A stretch of DNA of 12,973 nucleotides, taken from contig CAUZJA010000063.1 of NCBI GenBank assembly GCA_963579925.1, positions 1-12,973 of the forward strand, given 5' to 3'. Shown piece by piece: positions 1 through 6,965 of the stretch; the stretch's first letter is position 1; each line of letters starts with the position of its first letter. A program made the position numbers and the translations under genes. This stretch comes from UBA1151 sp963579925 (GTDB lineage Bacteria; Chloroflexota; Dehalococcoidia; Lucifugimonadales; Lucifugimonadaceae). The notes below the pieces were generated by a model that was not told the origin of the DNA, ran no database searches, and saw only the letters and a program-made list of their open reading frames with translations.

Positions 1-180
1 AAACGTAGCCTCGCCACCCTCGGCCCTTATCGACGCCTCGACTGCCTTACCCTCGTCATCGCGGCGAGCCATGATGATGACCTTTGCGCCTTCCTGGGCG
101 AACAGATGGGCCGTGCCCTCCCCTATTCCGCTGTTGCCTCCGGTAATAACCGCTACTTTGCCGTCGAGTCGATTTGCCAC
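1..180 (-). CDS. Short-chain dehydrogenase/reductase, N-terminal 60 residues (3' end outside window)
   Basis: NAD(P)-dependent oxidoreductase of the classical SDR family; only the start of the Rossmann fold is present. Seen: the first strand reads VAVITGG, followed by NSGIGEG, the TGxxxGxG dinucleotide-binding motif at about residues 13-20. The second strand (KVIIMARRDDEG) has Arg-Arg after the strand end, a pattern often linked to NADP preference. The start is taken as GTG (complement of 178-180), with AAGGGG about 10 bases upstream and no in-frame ATG before the upstream stop at 235-237. The catalytic Ser-Tyr-Lys lies beyond the window. It is divergent from the solute-binding pseudogene. 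The substrate cannot be told. The sugar-acid enzymes nearby make a hydroxy-acid or sugar-acid dehydrogenase plausible, but this is inference only. Confidence 0.88.
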   Translation of the reverse strand, partial: MANRLDGKVAVITGGNSGIGEGTAHLFAQEGAKVIIMARRDDEGKAVEASIRAEGGEATF

Positions 181-352
181 GTTGGGAGCCCCTTCAGGTG
201 GGTAGATTTGCGTCGTATGAACCAGCGGCCACATTATAGGCACGTGTAGCCGCGTTGCACCGACGTCTCAAGTCTGATTAAGTACTGCTCGTTTTGGGGA
301 ACATCAGTGGGCGCTTCGCGAGGGTGCCTGTCTAGCTTGTTGGGCGAGTCCT

Positions 353-2324
353 ATGATGCATTTCGCTGTACTGAAAATTGCTGTAACCGTTGGCCTTCTG
401 GTCGCAGTCGGCTGCACTGGTGATGACGCATCAGCACCAATGTTGCAGCCAGTTAAGGCGACCGAGACTCCATCTCCTACGGCCACCGCGATACCGACAG
501 CCATACCGACCGCCACGCCGCCGCCGACGCCAGTAGGGCCAAGTGGGAGTGTGATGTACGCGGTTCCGGGAATGCAGTCCCTGTATTCGTTTTATCGTTA
601 CGTGCACCCCTCAGAGGTTCGTGAGCCAAGGGGAGTGGAAGAGTACCTGTTCGTGATGGGCGAAGACGGCGATCCCATGTCACCTCAGTTGGCGAAAACG
701 TGGGAGGTCTATCCGGAGGGCATAAAAGTCACCATTGAGATCGAATCAGGTATTCCATGGCATGCACCAACAGGGCAAGAGGACCTCGATGCCCAGTTTG
801 GCGACCTGGTTGCCGAAGATTTAGTCGCATGGATAAATTCAACGAACTCAAACACGAATATTGAGTCCACTGTCCCGATGCTGGCGATTTCGCTGTAGTG
901 TTGAACGAAGCGAAGACGATCGACGATTCAACTTTTGAAATTGCACTTGTTTCCCCCGTTTACTTCGGACTCCCTCTCTCGCAATTTTGGATTCTAGGTG
1001 CCGCGAGCGGTCCGTATTTTCGCCGCTGGATAAACCTCATGGGACTTGATTGGGCGCTGTCCAACAAAGTCGATACCGGTCCCTTCCGCCAGGACTTATA
1101 TATCTCTGGAGATCGGACCAGGATAAAGGCGCTAGGAACGCACTGGCGGCATTTATCGGAAATCCTTTCACTGACAACCATCTCGGTCCCAGATCCGCAA
1201 TCACGAACCGCCATGCTACGCAGCGGACAGACCGACATGGCGGCAATGTACTTCAAACGGGTTCCGGAATTGATCGATGAAGGCTTCCGCTTCCTGGAAA
1301 CGCAACCGGGCAACTACGTTGGTCAGTCCATCCTCTATCCCGGGAACCTCGGGAGGAGACACACGCCCGTACCGGCGAGGAGTTGGATCCCCCTGGGACA
1401 GCCCACCATACGATGAAGACCTCCCGTGGATAGCTGATCCGTGGCAGGAGTCGCATCCTGACGAGGTGCGGTACACAGACACAGACAACCCGCCCGGCAT
1501 GACCGACATGGAGCAGGCCAGGCTCGTCAGACTTGCGCTGGGAACGGCGATTGACCGCGAAGGGATCAACGGGGAGTTCCTGGGCGGTATTGGACTCCCG
1601 CTCTACTCCGAGTATATGGGACCGGAGTATCCGGGATGGGATCCAGATCGCGAGAGCGAAACTCGTCGCATGATGGATACCGAATTGCCACAAATAGTTC
1701 GCAGCAGTCTGTCCCATACGCTCTGGCTGACGATGATCTGGTTTCGGCAGGAGCGTTACTGGACGCCGCTGGGTATCCGTTGGTCGGGGGATGGCGGCCT
1801 AGCATGGGCGACAAGTTGTCGCTGCAAATATATGTTGCTGAAGCTGGAGAAGTCAGCCTGGATGTCGGAGACACCATCAATACAACATGGCAGAGACTTG
1901 GGATCAGCGCCAGCCTGCTTAATCAGGACTAAGGCGGGATCATCGGCCCCCGAATGCGAAGACGTGAACAGTTCTTTCCTGTTCTCAAGAATGGCGATGT
2001 AAATTCGAATGTGCCCCCACTGGACTGGCCATACCCCCAGTGGATAGCTCGATCAGCCGTCCCGGATAGGGTGTTGGTTTCGAGACGCCCTACCTATCGA
2101 GCCAGTACTTCTCGATCTACTCATCGCCAAATACATCGTTCCGTGAACGAGAGCACATGAACACGGCCGATTACATGATCTACTGGCAACTCTCCAACGG
2201 GGTGTTCCAGATTCCACGTGGCGTTATTGCGAACGACCGCATTGAGAGTTGGGATAATCCGTACACGCATTACGGAAATCAGGCGGGTACCAATGCGCCG
2301 GAGTTCCTGAGGTTCCGACGATAA
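353..2324 (+). pseudogene. Decayed family-5 extracellular solute-binding lipoprotein (ABC transporter, peptide/nickel/opine type)
   Basis: An intact gene would encode the periplasmic or surface lipoprotein that feeds substrate to an ABC importer. Seen: residues 1-21 form a lipoprotein signal ending LLVAVGC (lipobox Cys at 21), then a Thr/Pro-rich linker. Further on are family-5 hallmarks: KVTIEIESGIPWH, an ALGTAIDRE motif, YMGPEYPGWDP and SAGALLDAAGYP. The C-terminus is recognisable up to EFLRFRR and TAA at 2322-2324. The reading frame must change near 873-877 (CCC run), near 1351-1356 (G-rich), between about 1670 and 1715, and in the C run at 2034-2038. Two nonsense codons interrupt otherwise good sequence: TAA 1930-1932, where DYGG is expected, and TAG 2067-2069, where GYGVGF is expected. 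No permease or ATPase gene lies nearby. The several open fragments in this span are pieces of this one gene, not separate genes. Ligand class unknown. Confidence 0.9.
479..532 (+). repeat. Low-complexity Thr/Pro/Ala-coding repeat (lipoprotein linker)
   Basis: Imperfect short tandem units built on ATACCGAC(A/C)GCC and then ACGCCGCCG encode an Ala-Ile-Pro-Thr / Pro-Thr-Pro linker directly after the lipobox region of the decayed binding protein. Such linkers space a lipoprotein domain from the membrane and are frequent in Chloroflexota lipoproteins. The repeat explains the antisense open frames here, which are artefacts of the composition. Confidence 0.6.
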
Positions 2325-2349
2325 CAGTTACGGGCACACCGGGACTCCC

Positions 2350-3564
2350 TCACCCGATCCCGCGTATCCGCGCCGCTGCCATGTGGTCCCATGGACTGAT
2401 CCACTCGTCCTTGATCTCCATGCCGAAGCCCGGGGCGTCTGAGGGGACTACGTAGCCGTCTTTTGGCATTGGCATACCGGGGATTGGGCAGACTTCATCC
2501 AGTGGGATGCCGGGGTCTGAACCCATCCAGAACTCGGCGATTGGCGATTCTGGTGCTGCAAATGCGAAGTGCTGGCCCCACGGTGTTCCGGCGCCGGCGT
2601 GGGGGACGGTGATGAGGCCTGCTGCCTCGGCGATTGTGTAGATCTTCATGATCTCGCTCAAGCCACCTGCCCACTTCATGTCTGGCTGCATGATATCGAC
2701 CGATCGCTGCTCGACCAGTTGCCGGAACTCCTGCCTGCTTCGGTGATGCTCTCCGGTGGCGATAGGGACCCAGTTAACCGCTTTCTTGAGTTCTACGTAG
2801 CCTTCCAGATCGCTGGGGATCAGCGGCTCCTCGAACCAGCGCAGGTTATAGGGACGGAGTCGGTCGGCGACTCTGATGGCGAATTCGACGTTGAATGAAC
2901 TGACCGGGTTGTACATCAGCTCGGCGTCAGGTCCAACGGCATCACGTGACTTGGCGATGTGTTCTTCAGCAAGGTTCACGCCATCTAGTCCCATCACATA
3001 GTGGGCCGGGTTGCTAACTTTGAACGCTTTGAAGCCGAGTTCTTGCGACCAGTCGAGGTCGTCACATGTTGCGTACAGCAGAATCTTGTCGCGGCACGGC
3101 CCGCCCAGCAGGCTGTAGACCGGCACGTCCAGCAACTTGCCCTTCAGGTCCCACAGCGCCAGGTCAACGCCTGCACGGGCGGCCGCAGCAACGCCGCCGG
3201 GACCGAAGTTCATGGACGAGCGCCACATCAGATCGTTCAGGAATTCGATCGCCAGAGGGTCACGGCCTTCGAGCAGTGGTGCGTAGTGGTAGTCGATGAT
3301 TGATGCCACCGGCTCGCCAAAGCTGCACTGGCCAAGGCCGTACGTGCCGTCTTCCGCGATCACTTGCACCCACACTTCACCTGACCCACCGTCGGCAGAG
3401 CGTGCGCCAGGCATAGAGCCAAACTCGGTCCCGAACTCCGGGTAGTAGTTGATCGGCAGTGCCCGCCTTGCAGAGACTTTGTTGGCGGCGGGACGTCTCG
3501 ACTTCGACTTCGGTGGCGTGACCGGGATGTCCACGTTTACAACTCTAATTTGCTTGATCTTCAT
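2350..3564 (-). CDS. L-rhamnonate dehydratase-like enolase-superfamily protein (mandelate racemase/MLE group)
   Basis: 404 residues, almost the length of E. coli RhmD (about 405). The family abstracts the proton alpha to an acid-sugar carboxylate and eliminates water to give a 2-keto-3-deoxy sugar acid. Seen: an N-terminal capping domain, then a TIM barrel with RhmD-type motifs ALWDLKGK (136-143), LLYAT (162-166), YNLRWFEEP (239-247), GEHH (271-274), IMQPDMKW (291-298) and VPHAG (320-324). By alignment with RhmD the metal ligands map to N219, E245 and E272, and the His-Asp catalytic pair to D295/H322. The first ligand is normally Asp; here codon 2908-2910 reads AAC (Asn). The start at 3564 is chosen because MKIKQIRVV is the family N-terminus and GGGAG lies 7 bases upstream; the frame is open to 3660 but that extension has no family match. 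Divergent from the P-loop gene. Substrate unproven. Confidence 0.85.
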   Translation of the reverse strand: MKIKQIRVVNVDIPVTPPKSKSRRPAANKVSARRALPINYYPEFGTEFGSMPGARSADGGSGEVWVQVIAEDGTYGLGQCSFGEPVASIIDYHYAPLLEGRDPLAIEFLNDLMWRSSMNFGPGGVAAAARAGVDLALWDLKGKLLDVPVYSLLGGPCRDKILLYATCDDLDWSQELGFKAFKVSNPAHYVMGLDGVNLAEEHIAKSRDAVGPDAELMYNPVSSFNVEFAIRVADRLRPYNLRWFEEPLIPSDLEGYVELKKAVNWVPIATGEHHRSRQEFRQLVEQRSVDIMQPDMKWAGGLSEIMKIYTIAEAAGLITVPHAGAGTPWGQHFAFAAPESPIAEFWMGSDPGIPLDEVCPIPGMPMPKDGYVVPSDAPGFGMEIKDEWISPWDHMAAARIRGIG

Positions 3565-3576
3565 GCTGGATCTCCC
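3565..3576 (-). promoter_or_regulatory. Ribosome binding site fixing the dehydratase start, with GATCCAG extension
   Basis: On the minus strand GGGAG (3572-3576) runs into GATCCAG (3566-3572), which ends one base before the ATG. GGGAG is an ordinary Shine-Dalgarno core at 7-base spacing and decides the start in favour of 3564. GATCCAGC is the complement of the 16S rRNA 3'-region sequence GCUGGAUC that lies just 5' of the CCUCC anti-SD. Confidence 0.6.
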
Positions 3577-3660
3577 GATGATGTGGCGGTGCTGTAGCGC
3601 GTGTCTCTGTGACGGCGCAGAGGTTACACGAGTATCGGGCTGGCGTTGTGAGTCAACCAC

Positions 3661-3683
3661 GGCCTGTTTTCAGGCCCTACAAT
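3661..3683. promoter_or_regulatory. Perfect 6-bp inverted repeat beside a -10-like box in a divergent promoter region
   Basis: GGCCTG (3661-3666), TTTT loop, CAGGCC (3671-3676) is a perfect hairpin or palindromic operator in the 153-base gap between the divergent dehydratase and P-loop genes. TACAAT (3678-3683), a good -10 match for the plus strand, follows immediately. I see no convincing -35 at 16-18 bases. The hairpin has no following T run and no upstream gene end, so an operator is a better reading than a terminator. Confidence 0.35.
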
Positions 3684-3717
3684 GGCCCGGCATTTACACA
3701 ACTCAGGGAGAAAACAG

Positions 3718-4398
3718 ATGCGGCTACTGCTGGCTGGTTGCGAATACGCAGGTGGAACGACTCTTGCTCACGCGATAGATGACTGGATGTTCGAGAATAT
3801 GGGCACCCGATTTTCGCTGATTCACGAACACTGGAAGATCCCACACACGTCAGGCCATCCCGATGACACGACGTCTGAGGAGCAGGCGTGGTTGCTACAG
3901 GCGTCGCCCAAGTTCAAGGAGATGCACCAGCGCCATAGCCTCTACTATCACGTGCAGGCCAACACGTTTAACCAGCACGATGGCATGATCGTCGGCGGCC
4001 ACATCGAAGAGGCCGTCTACGCTCCAATGTTCTTCGGCTACGGCGGCAGAGGCGAGCCTCATGATCGCGAACTGGTGGCGCACCAGGTGGAGAACACGAT
4101 TCTCGGGTTCACGAAGGACACCGTAATCGTCGACTTCACCGCTGACACCGATGTAATTGCCCAGCGCATGAAGAACGACCCACACGAGAACGGGATCATC
4201 AGTGAAGGCGACATCGACAAGGTGAAATCTCGCTTCGGCGAGATCATTGCCTCGTCGCTGCTCGGCAACAAGATTACCGTAGACAACAGCGGTGACATAT
4301 CCGACACGATGGCGCAGTTCATCACGAAGATTGAGCCGTTTCTAACGGACACAGACCGGTCACGGATCATCACCCACTCGAGACTGGCTGGGTCGTAG
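3718..4398 (+). CDS. Unrecognised P-loop/NMP-kinase-like protein with lysine-less Walker A
   Basis: 226 residues, cytoplasmic, no signal peptide or membrane segment. I cannot assign a named family. Seen: strand MRLLLAG followed by G7-CEYA-G12-G13-T14-T15, the spacing of a P-loop (GxxxxGKT) but with Gly where the catalytic Lys should be. A later strand TVIVDFTAD (135-143) followed by TDVIAQRM (144-151) resembles the strand and helix before the lid of nucleoside- or nucleotide-kinase folds. The middle is rich in His, Tyr and acidic residues (HEHW 36-39, GGHIEE 93-98). The start at 3718 is set by AGGGAG 7 bases upstream; an in-frame ATG at 3682 has no such site and would put the P-loop strand too far in. 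Divergent from the RhmD-like gene, so possibly co-regulated. It could be a kinase-like enzyme for a small metabolite, or a non-catalytic nucleotide binder. Confidence 0.6.
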   Translation: MRLLLAGCEYAGGTTLAHAIDDWMFENMGTRFSLIHEHWKIPHTSGHPDDTTSEEQAWLLQASPKFKEMHQRHSLYYHVQANTFNQHDGMIVGGHIEEAVYAPMFFGYGGRGEPHDRELVAHQVENTILGFTKDTVIVDFTADTDVIAQRMKNDPHENGIISEGDIDKVKSRFGEIIASSLLGNKITVDNSGDISDTMAQFITKIEPFLTDTDRSRIITHSRLAGS

Positions 4399-4403
4399 AC
4401 GCG

Positions 4404-4425
4404 CCCGTTATAGCAACGCTACGGG
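4404..4425. terminator. Possible weak terminator or RNA hairpin after the P-loop gene
   Basis: CCCG (4404-4407), a TTA bulge, TAGC (4411-4414), AAC loop, GCTA (4418-4421) and CGGG (4422-4425) form a bulged 8-bp hairpin starting 6 bases after the stop codon. No T run follows on the plus strand, so intrinsic termination is uncertain. Confidence 0.3.
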
Positions 4426-4473
4426 GAGTATCCCTGGGGTCTCGATATTGTCGGCCGTACGCCGGAAAAGTGT

Positions 4474-4490
4474 CCTTCGAGGGCCTCAGG
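4474..4490 (-). repeat. Intergenic repeat copy 1: CCTGAG-N4-TCGAAGG (minus orientation)
   Basis: On the minus strand this reads CCTGAG, GCCC, TCGAAGG. The same core with the same 4-base spacer recurs in the opposite orientation at 4567-4583. Cores of this form (CCTGAGCCTGTCGAAGG-like) are familiar dispersed intergenic repeats in several bacterial phyla. It lies in the 209-base gap between convergent genes. Confidence 0.5.
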
Positions 4491-4566
4491 GAACCTTTCC
4501 TCGCGTCGATTGGCTCATGCCGCCTGTCCAGTGAGAAAACCTGTTCAAGCGCGCCAGGGTAGCCAT

Positions 4567-4583
4567 CCTGAGATGGTCGAAGG
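4567..4583 (+). repeat. Intergenic repeat copy 2: CCTGAG-N4-TCGAAGG (plus orientation)
   Basis: CCTGAG, ATGG, TCGAAGG, inverted relative to the copy at 4474-4490, with about 76 bases between them. It overlaps a small perfect stem, CCATC (4563-4567), CTGA loop, GATGG (4572-4576). A further AGGCTG (4581-4586) / CAGCCT (4604-4609) pairing reaches the stop codon of the dehydratase gene and might help end that transcript. Confidence 0.5.
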
Positions 4584-4607
4584 CTGGCAGCATCCCCAGC
4601 GGTCAGC

Positions 4608-5765
4608 CTAGATACCCTTCACCTTGCCGCCGCGTGCCGTCACTTTCTTCAGTGGCGGATGCGCTGCGATTACATCATCGTCTAGCTCAAGTCCCAGGCC
4701 CGGGGCGTCGCCCAGAGTCACGTAGCCATCTTCTTGCCGGACGAACCCTTTCGTCACGGCGAAGTAGTGCTCCGTGTAGAACTCGGCGTGGTACTCCTGG
4801 ATCTCAAAGTTGATGATCGACGCGTCGAGGTGCATCTCCGCCATCGCGCCAACCGGCGAGCAGACGTTGTGGGGCGCCATAGTGATGTGTTTCGACTCTG
4901 CGATGATGGCGATCTTCTTTAGTTCAGTGATTCCTCCTGCGTTGGCGATGTCTGGCTGCAGCACGTCGGCGGCGTGACGTTCGATGATCTCTGCGAAGGG
5001 GAACTTTGTGTAAAGACGCTCGCCTGTGGCGATCGGGATGTTGACCTTGCGGCGAACTTCCAGAAGTTCAGACACGCGCTCTTCTGATACTGGCTCTTCA
5101 TAGAACAGCGGTCGGTACTCCTCCAGACGCTTGCCCAGCTGGATGGCGTTCATCACGTCAAACTTGGCGTGCGCCTCAACCAGGATGTCGATTTCAGGGC
5201 CCACCGCCTGCCTGACCGCAGCGACGCGATCTTCCGCTAGCTGTGCTTCCTTCAGCGATATCTTGTAATGATTATCCTGCCCAAACGGGTCGAACTTCAT
5301 GGCCGTGTAGCCCATGCCAACCACCACTTTTGCCTCTTCGGCATTCTGCGCTGGTGTGCCGGGGTTCGTGTACCAGCCATTGGCGTACACCCGGATCTTC
5401 TTGCGATGTGCACCGCCAAGAAGCTGGTACACGGGCGTATCCAGTATTTTGCCCTTCAAATCCCACAGCGCGATATCGATTCCTGAGATTGCGGTTGTCC
5501 CAAGTCTCCCGCCGCGTGCATGAGGGTCGTGGTACATCGTGGTCCAGAGAACTTCAGAATCCAGTGGATCCTTGCCCACCAGATACTTATCTGTCCACGC
5601 CGTGATGAGACCTTTGACCTCCTCTTCGTCCTCCATCGGGCTAGCATCACCAATACCGAAGAGCTTCGGATCATCGGTGTTTAGCTTCACCAGCAGCCAG
5701 TTGCGCTGGGCGTTGTGGTGATTTGCAGAGAACTGTCTGAACTCGACGCCGGTTATTGCGGGCAT
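4608..5765 (-). CDS. D-galactonate dehydratase-like enolase-superfamily protein (mandelate racemase/MLE group)
   Basis: 385 residues, the usual length for DgoD-like enzymes, which dehydrate aldonic acids to 2-keto-3-deoxy acids. Seen: capping domain 1-115 with GIDIALWDLKGK (95-106), then the barrel: TAMKFDP (154-160), ILVEAHAKF (194-202), FYEEP (221-225), GERL (248-251), LQPDIANAGG (269-278) and APHN (297-300). Spacing matches E. coli DgoD exactly: ligand positions 197, 223, 249 (DgoD 183, 209, 235), D272/H299 (258/285), E324 (310), and H199 at the DgoD His185 acid position. The first metal ligand is Glu197 (codon 5175-5177, GAG) rather than Asp. AGGA lies 9 bases and GATCCAG one base before the ATG. 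It stands alone: a terminator separates it from the FAH operon upstream, and its 3' end faces the P-loop gene. The actual substrate may differ from galactonate. Confidence 0.85.
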   Translation of the reverse strand: MPAITGVEFRQFSANHHNAQRNWLLVKLNTDDPKLFGIGDASPMEDEEEVKGLITAWTDKYLVGKDPLDSEVLWTTMYHDPHARGGRLGTTAISGIDIALWDLKGKILDTPVYQLLGGAHRKKIRVYANGWYTNPGTPAQNAEEAKVVVGMGYTAMKFDPFGQDNHYKISLKEAQLAEDRVAAVRQAVGPEIDILVEAHAKFDVMNAIQLGKRLEEYRPLFYEEPVSEERVSELLEVRRKVNIPIATGERLYTKFPFAEIIERHAADVLQPDIANAGGITELKKIAIIAESKHITMAPHNVCSPVGAMAEMHLDASIINFEIQEYHAEFYTEHYFAVTKGFVRQEDGYVTLGDAPGLGLELDDDVIAAHPPLKKVTARGGKVKGI

Positions 5766-5857
5766 TCTGGATCCTGTCGAAACGGTGGTGAAAAGACACT
5801 GGCTGGAGTCAAGCTCCCCGTCCGGCGGCAGTATACGCCGGAGTGTTTAATGAAAAC

Positions 5858-5880
5858 GGGCGCTCCACATGGAGCGCCCA
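5858..5880 (-). terminator. Rho-independent terminator after the FAH gene
   Basis: GGGCGCTCC (5858-5866), loop ACAT, GGAGCGCCC (5871-5879) is a perfect 9-bp GC-rich stem. On the minus strand it is followed by GTTTTCATT, so it ends transcripts coming from the FAH gene and insulates the dehydratase gene downstream. On the plus strand no T run follows. Confidence 0.85.
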
Positions 5881-5917
5881 TCCAAATTAATCAGACGTTG
5901 TACCGACTGTGGCCTGC

Positions 5918-6838
5918 CTACGCGTACTTCCCGCTTACCTGTGGTGTGGCGTCGTCGAAGCCCTGGTCTGCCCTGTCGTGGCGGGTCTCGCGCTTCCAGG
6001 TTCGCTTCAGGTCGTCCTTGATGCCGAAGCTCAGTCGGCCGAGGCCTTCTACCTCTAGCTCGATGTGCTCGCCATCCTGGAACGGGTTGAGGCCACCGTG
6101 GTTTGTGCCTGTGGCGAGAATGTCGCCCGGCTCAAGTGTGTGAATCGCAGTGATGTACTCAACGCAACGGGCGATCTGGTGGGCCATATCGTCTGTGTTG
6201 AAGTCCTGCTGGATTTCACCATTGTTCCAGAGCTGCACGTGGAGCTTCTGCGGGTCTGCGATTTCGTCCTTGGTGACGATGTACGGGCCGATTGGTGCGA
6301 ATGTGTCGCGTGACTTCATTGCGTGGAATGCAGCCGCGGCGTGGAGGCCACGTGCTGATCCGTCGACGAAGTTCATGTAGCCAAAGATGTGGTCGAAAGC
6401 ATCGGCGGCGGCCACGTTGGTTGCCGTCTTGCCGATGACCAGGGCCATCTCAGCTTCGCCTTCAAAGATCGTCGCAGGGGCGTCTGGTAGAACCATCGTG
6501 CCGCCTGATGTAATCACTGCGGTAGGCGCCTTGGAAAATGCGTTGATTGGCGCCGGCTCCGAGCGGGTACCGTCTTCCATGTAGTTGACCGCCATGCAGG
6601 CGATGTTTGATGGGTGTGGCAATGGCGGTCGCAGCGTAACGCTGGATTCCGGCACGCCGTCAGATGCAGCAACCGCGGCCTCTAGCTTGCCTCGGTAGTC
6701 GTCAAAATTCTCGATCAGTCCAGCAATCATCTGGTGCGGCGTGATGTGAGGAATGCCCTCAGCAACAGACGTCACATCGACAACGTTGTCGCCTTTGAGA
6801 ACGCCCAGTCGAAAGTCATCAAAGAAAAGCAGTTTCAT
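5918..6838 (-). CDS. Fumarylacetoacetate hydrolase (FAH) family protein
   Basis: 306 residues, cytoplasmic. FAH-fold enzymes are divalent-metal hydrolases or decarboxylases of 2,4-dioxo acids; the family includes the 2,4-diketo-3-deoxy-L-rhamnonate hydrolase of the oxidative L-rhamnose pathway. Seen: a small N-terminal domain (1-70), then the FAH core with metal ligands ExE at E128/E130 and D159, KSRDTFAPIGP (175-185) matching the KxxDTFxPxGP signature, and GDILATGTNHGG (238-249). The NYxxH stretch of many homologues reads NYMED (85-89), so the usual His is Asp here. A charged C-terminal tail (about 275-306) extends past the fold. GGAG lies 8 bases before the ATG. It is the last gene of the probable operon running down from 10710; the terminator at 5858-5880 follows. 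Diketo-acid hydrolase is the favoured role; isomerase or hydratase activity of the same family is possible. Confidence 0.87.
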   Translation of the reverse strand: MKLLFFDDFRLGVLKGDNVVDVTSVAEGIPHITPHQMIAGLIENFDDYRGKLEAAVAASDGVPESSVTLRPPLPHPSNIACMAVNYMEDGTRSEPAPINAFSKAPTAVITSGGTMVLPDAPATIFEGEAEMALVIGKTATNVAAADAFDHIFGYMNFVDGSARGLHAAAAFHAMKSRDTFAPIGPYIVTKDEIADPQKLHVQLWNNGEIQQDFNTDDMAHQIARCVEYITAIHTLEPGDILATGTNHGGLNPFQDGEHIELEVEGLGRLSFGIKDDLKRTWKRETRHDRADQGFDDATPQVSGKYA

Positions 6839-6965
6839 TTTTGTCTCCAGAACTGATCAATACACGTACGGATCTATGCCGAGATTGGCAGAGGAACGAG
6901 TACGCAGCATAGTACACCCGATTACCGGCTAAGTTTCTGGTCTCGAACTAGAACGTGGTCGGTGG

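Noticed and set aside
865..2040. Programmed ribosomal frameshifting in the solute-binding gene
   Set aside because: Four shifts in both directions plus two in-frame stops cannot be explained by recoding, and no slippery-heptamer-plus-structure arrangement was seen. Decay, with possible homopolymer sequencing errors, is simpler.
898..2160. Separate small genes inside the solute-binding region (GTG-start frame at 898, frames at 1277, 1636 and 1954)
   Set aside because: Each carries consecutive pieces of one family-5 binding protein; they are fragments of the pseudogene.
3565..3660. Longer N-terminus (32 extra residues) for the RhmD-like dehydratase starting at 3660
   Set aside because: The extra residues have no family match, and the ATG at 3564 has GGGAG at ideal spacing and begins the conserved MKIKQIRVV strand.
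3661..3676. Hairpin GGCCTG-TTTT-CAGGCC as an intrinsic terminator
   Set aside because: It lies between divergent gene starts, has no downstream T run, and no gene ends toward it.
4399..4607. Small RNA or tRNA gene in the largest structured gap between convergent genes
   Set aside because: No tRNA cloverleaf or known RNA signature is visible; only short stems and the two repeat copies are present.
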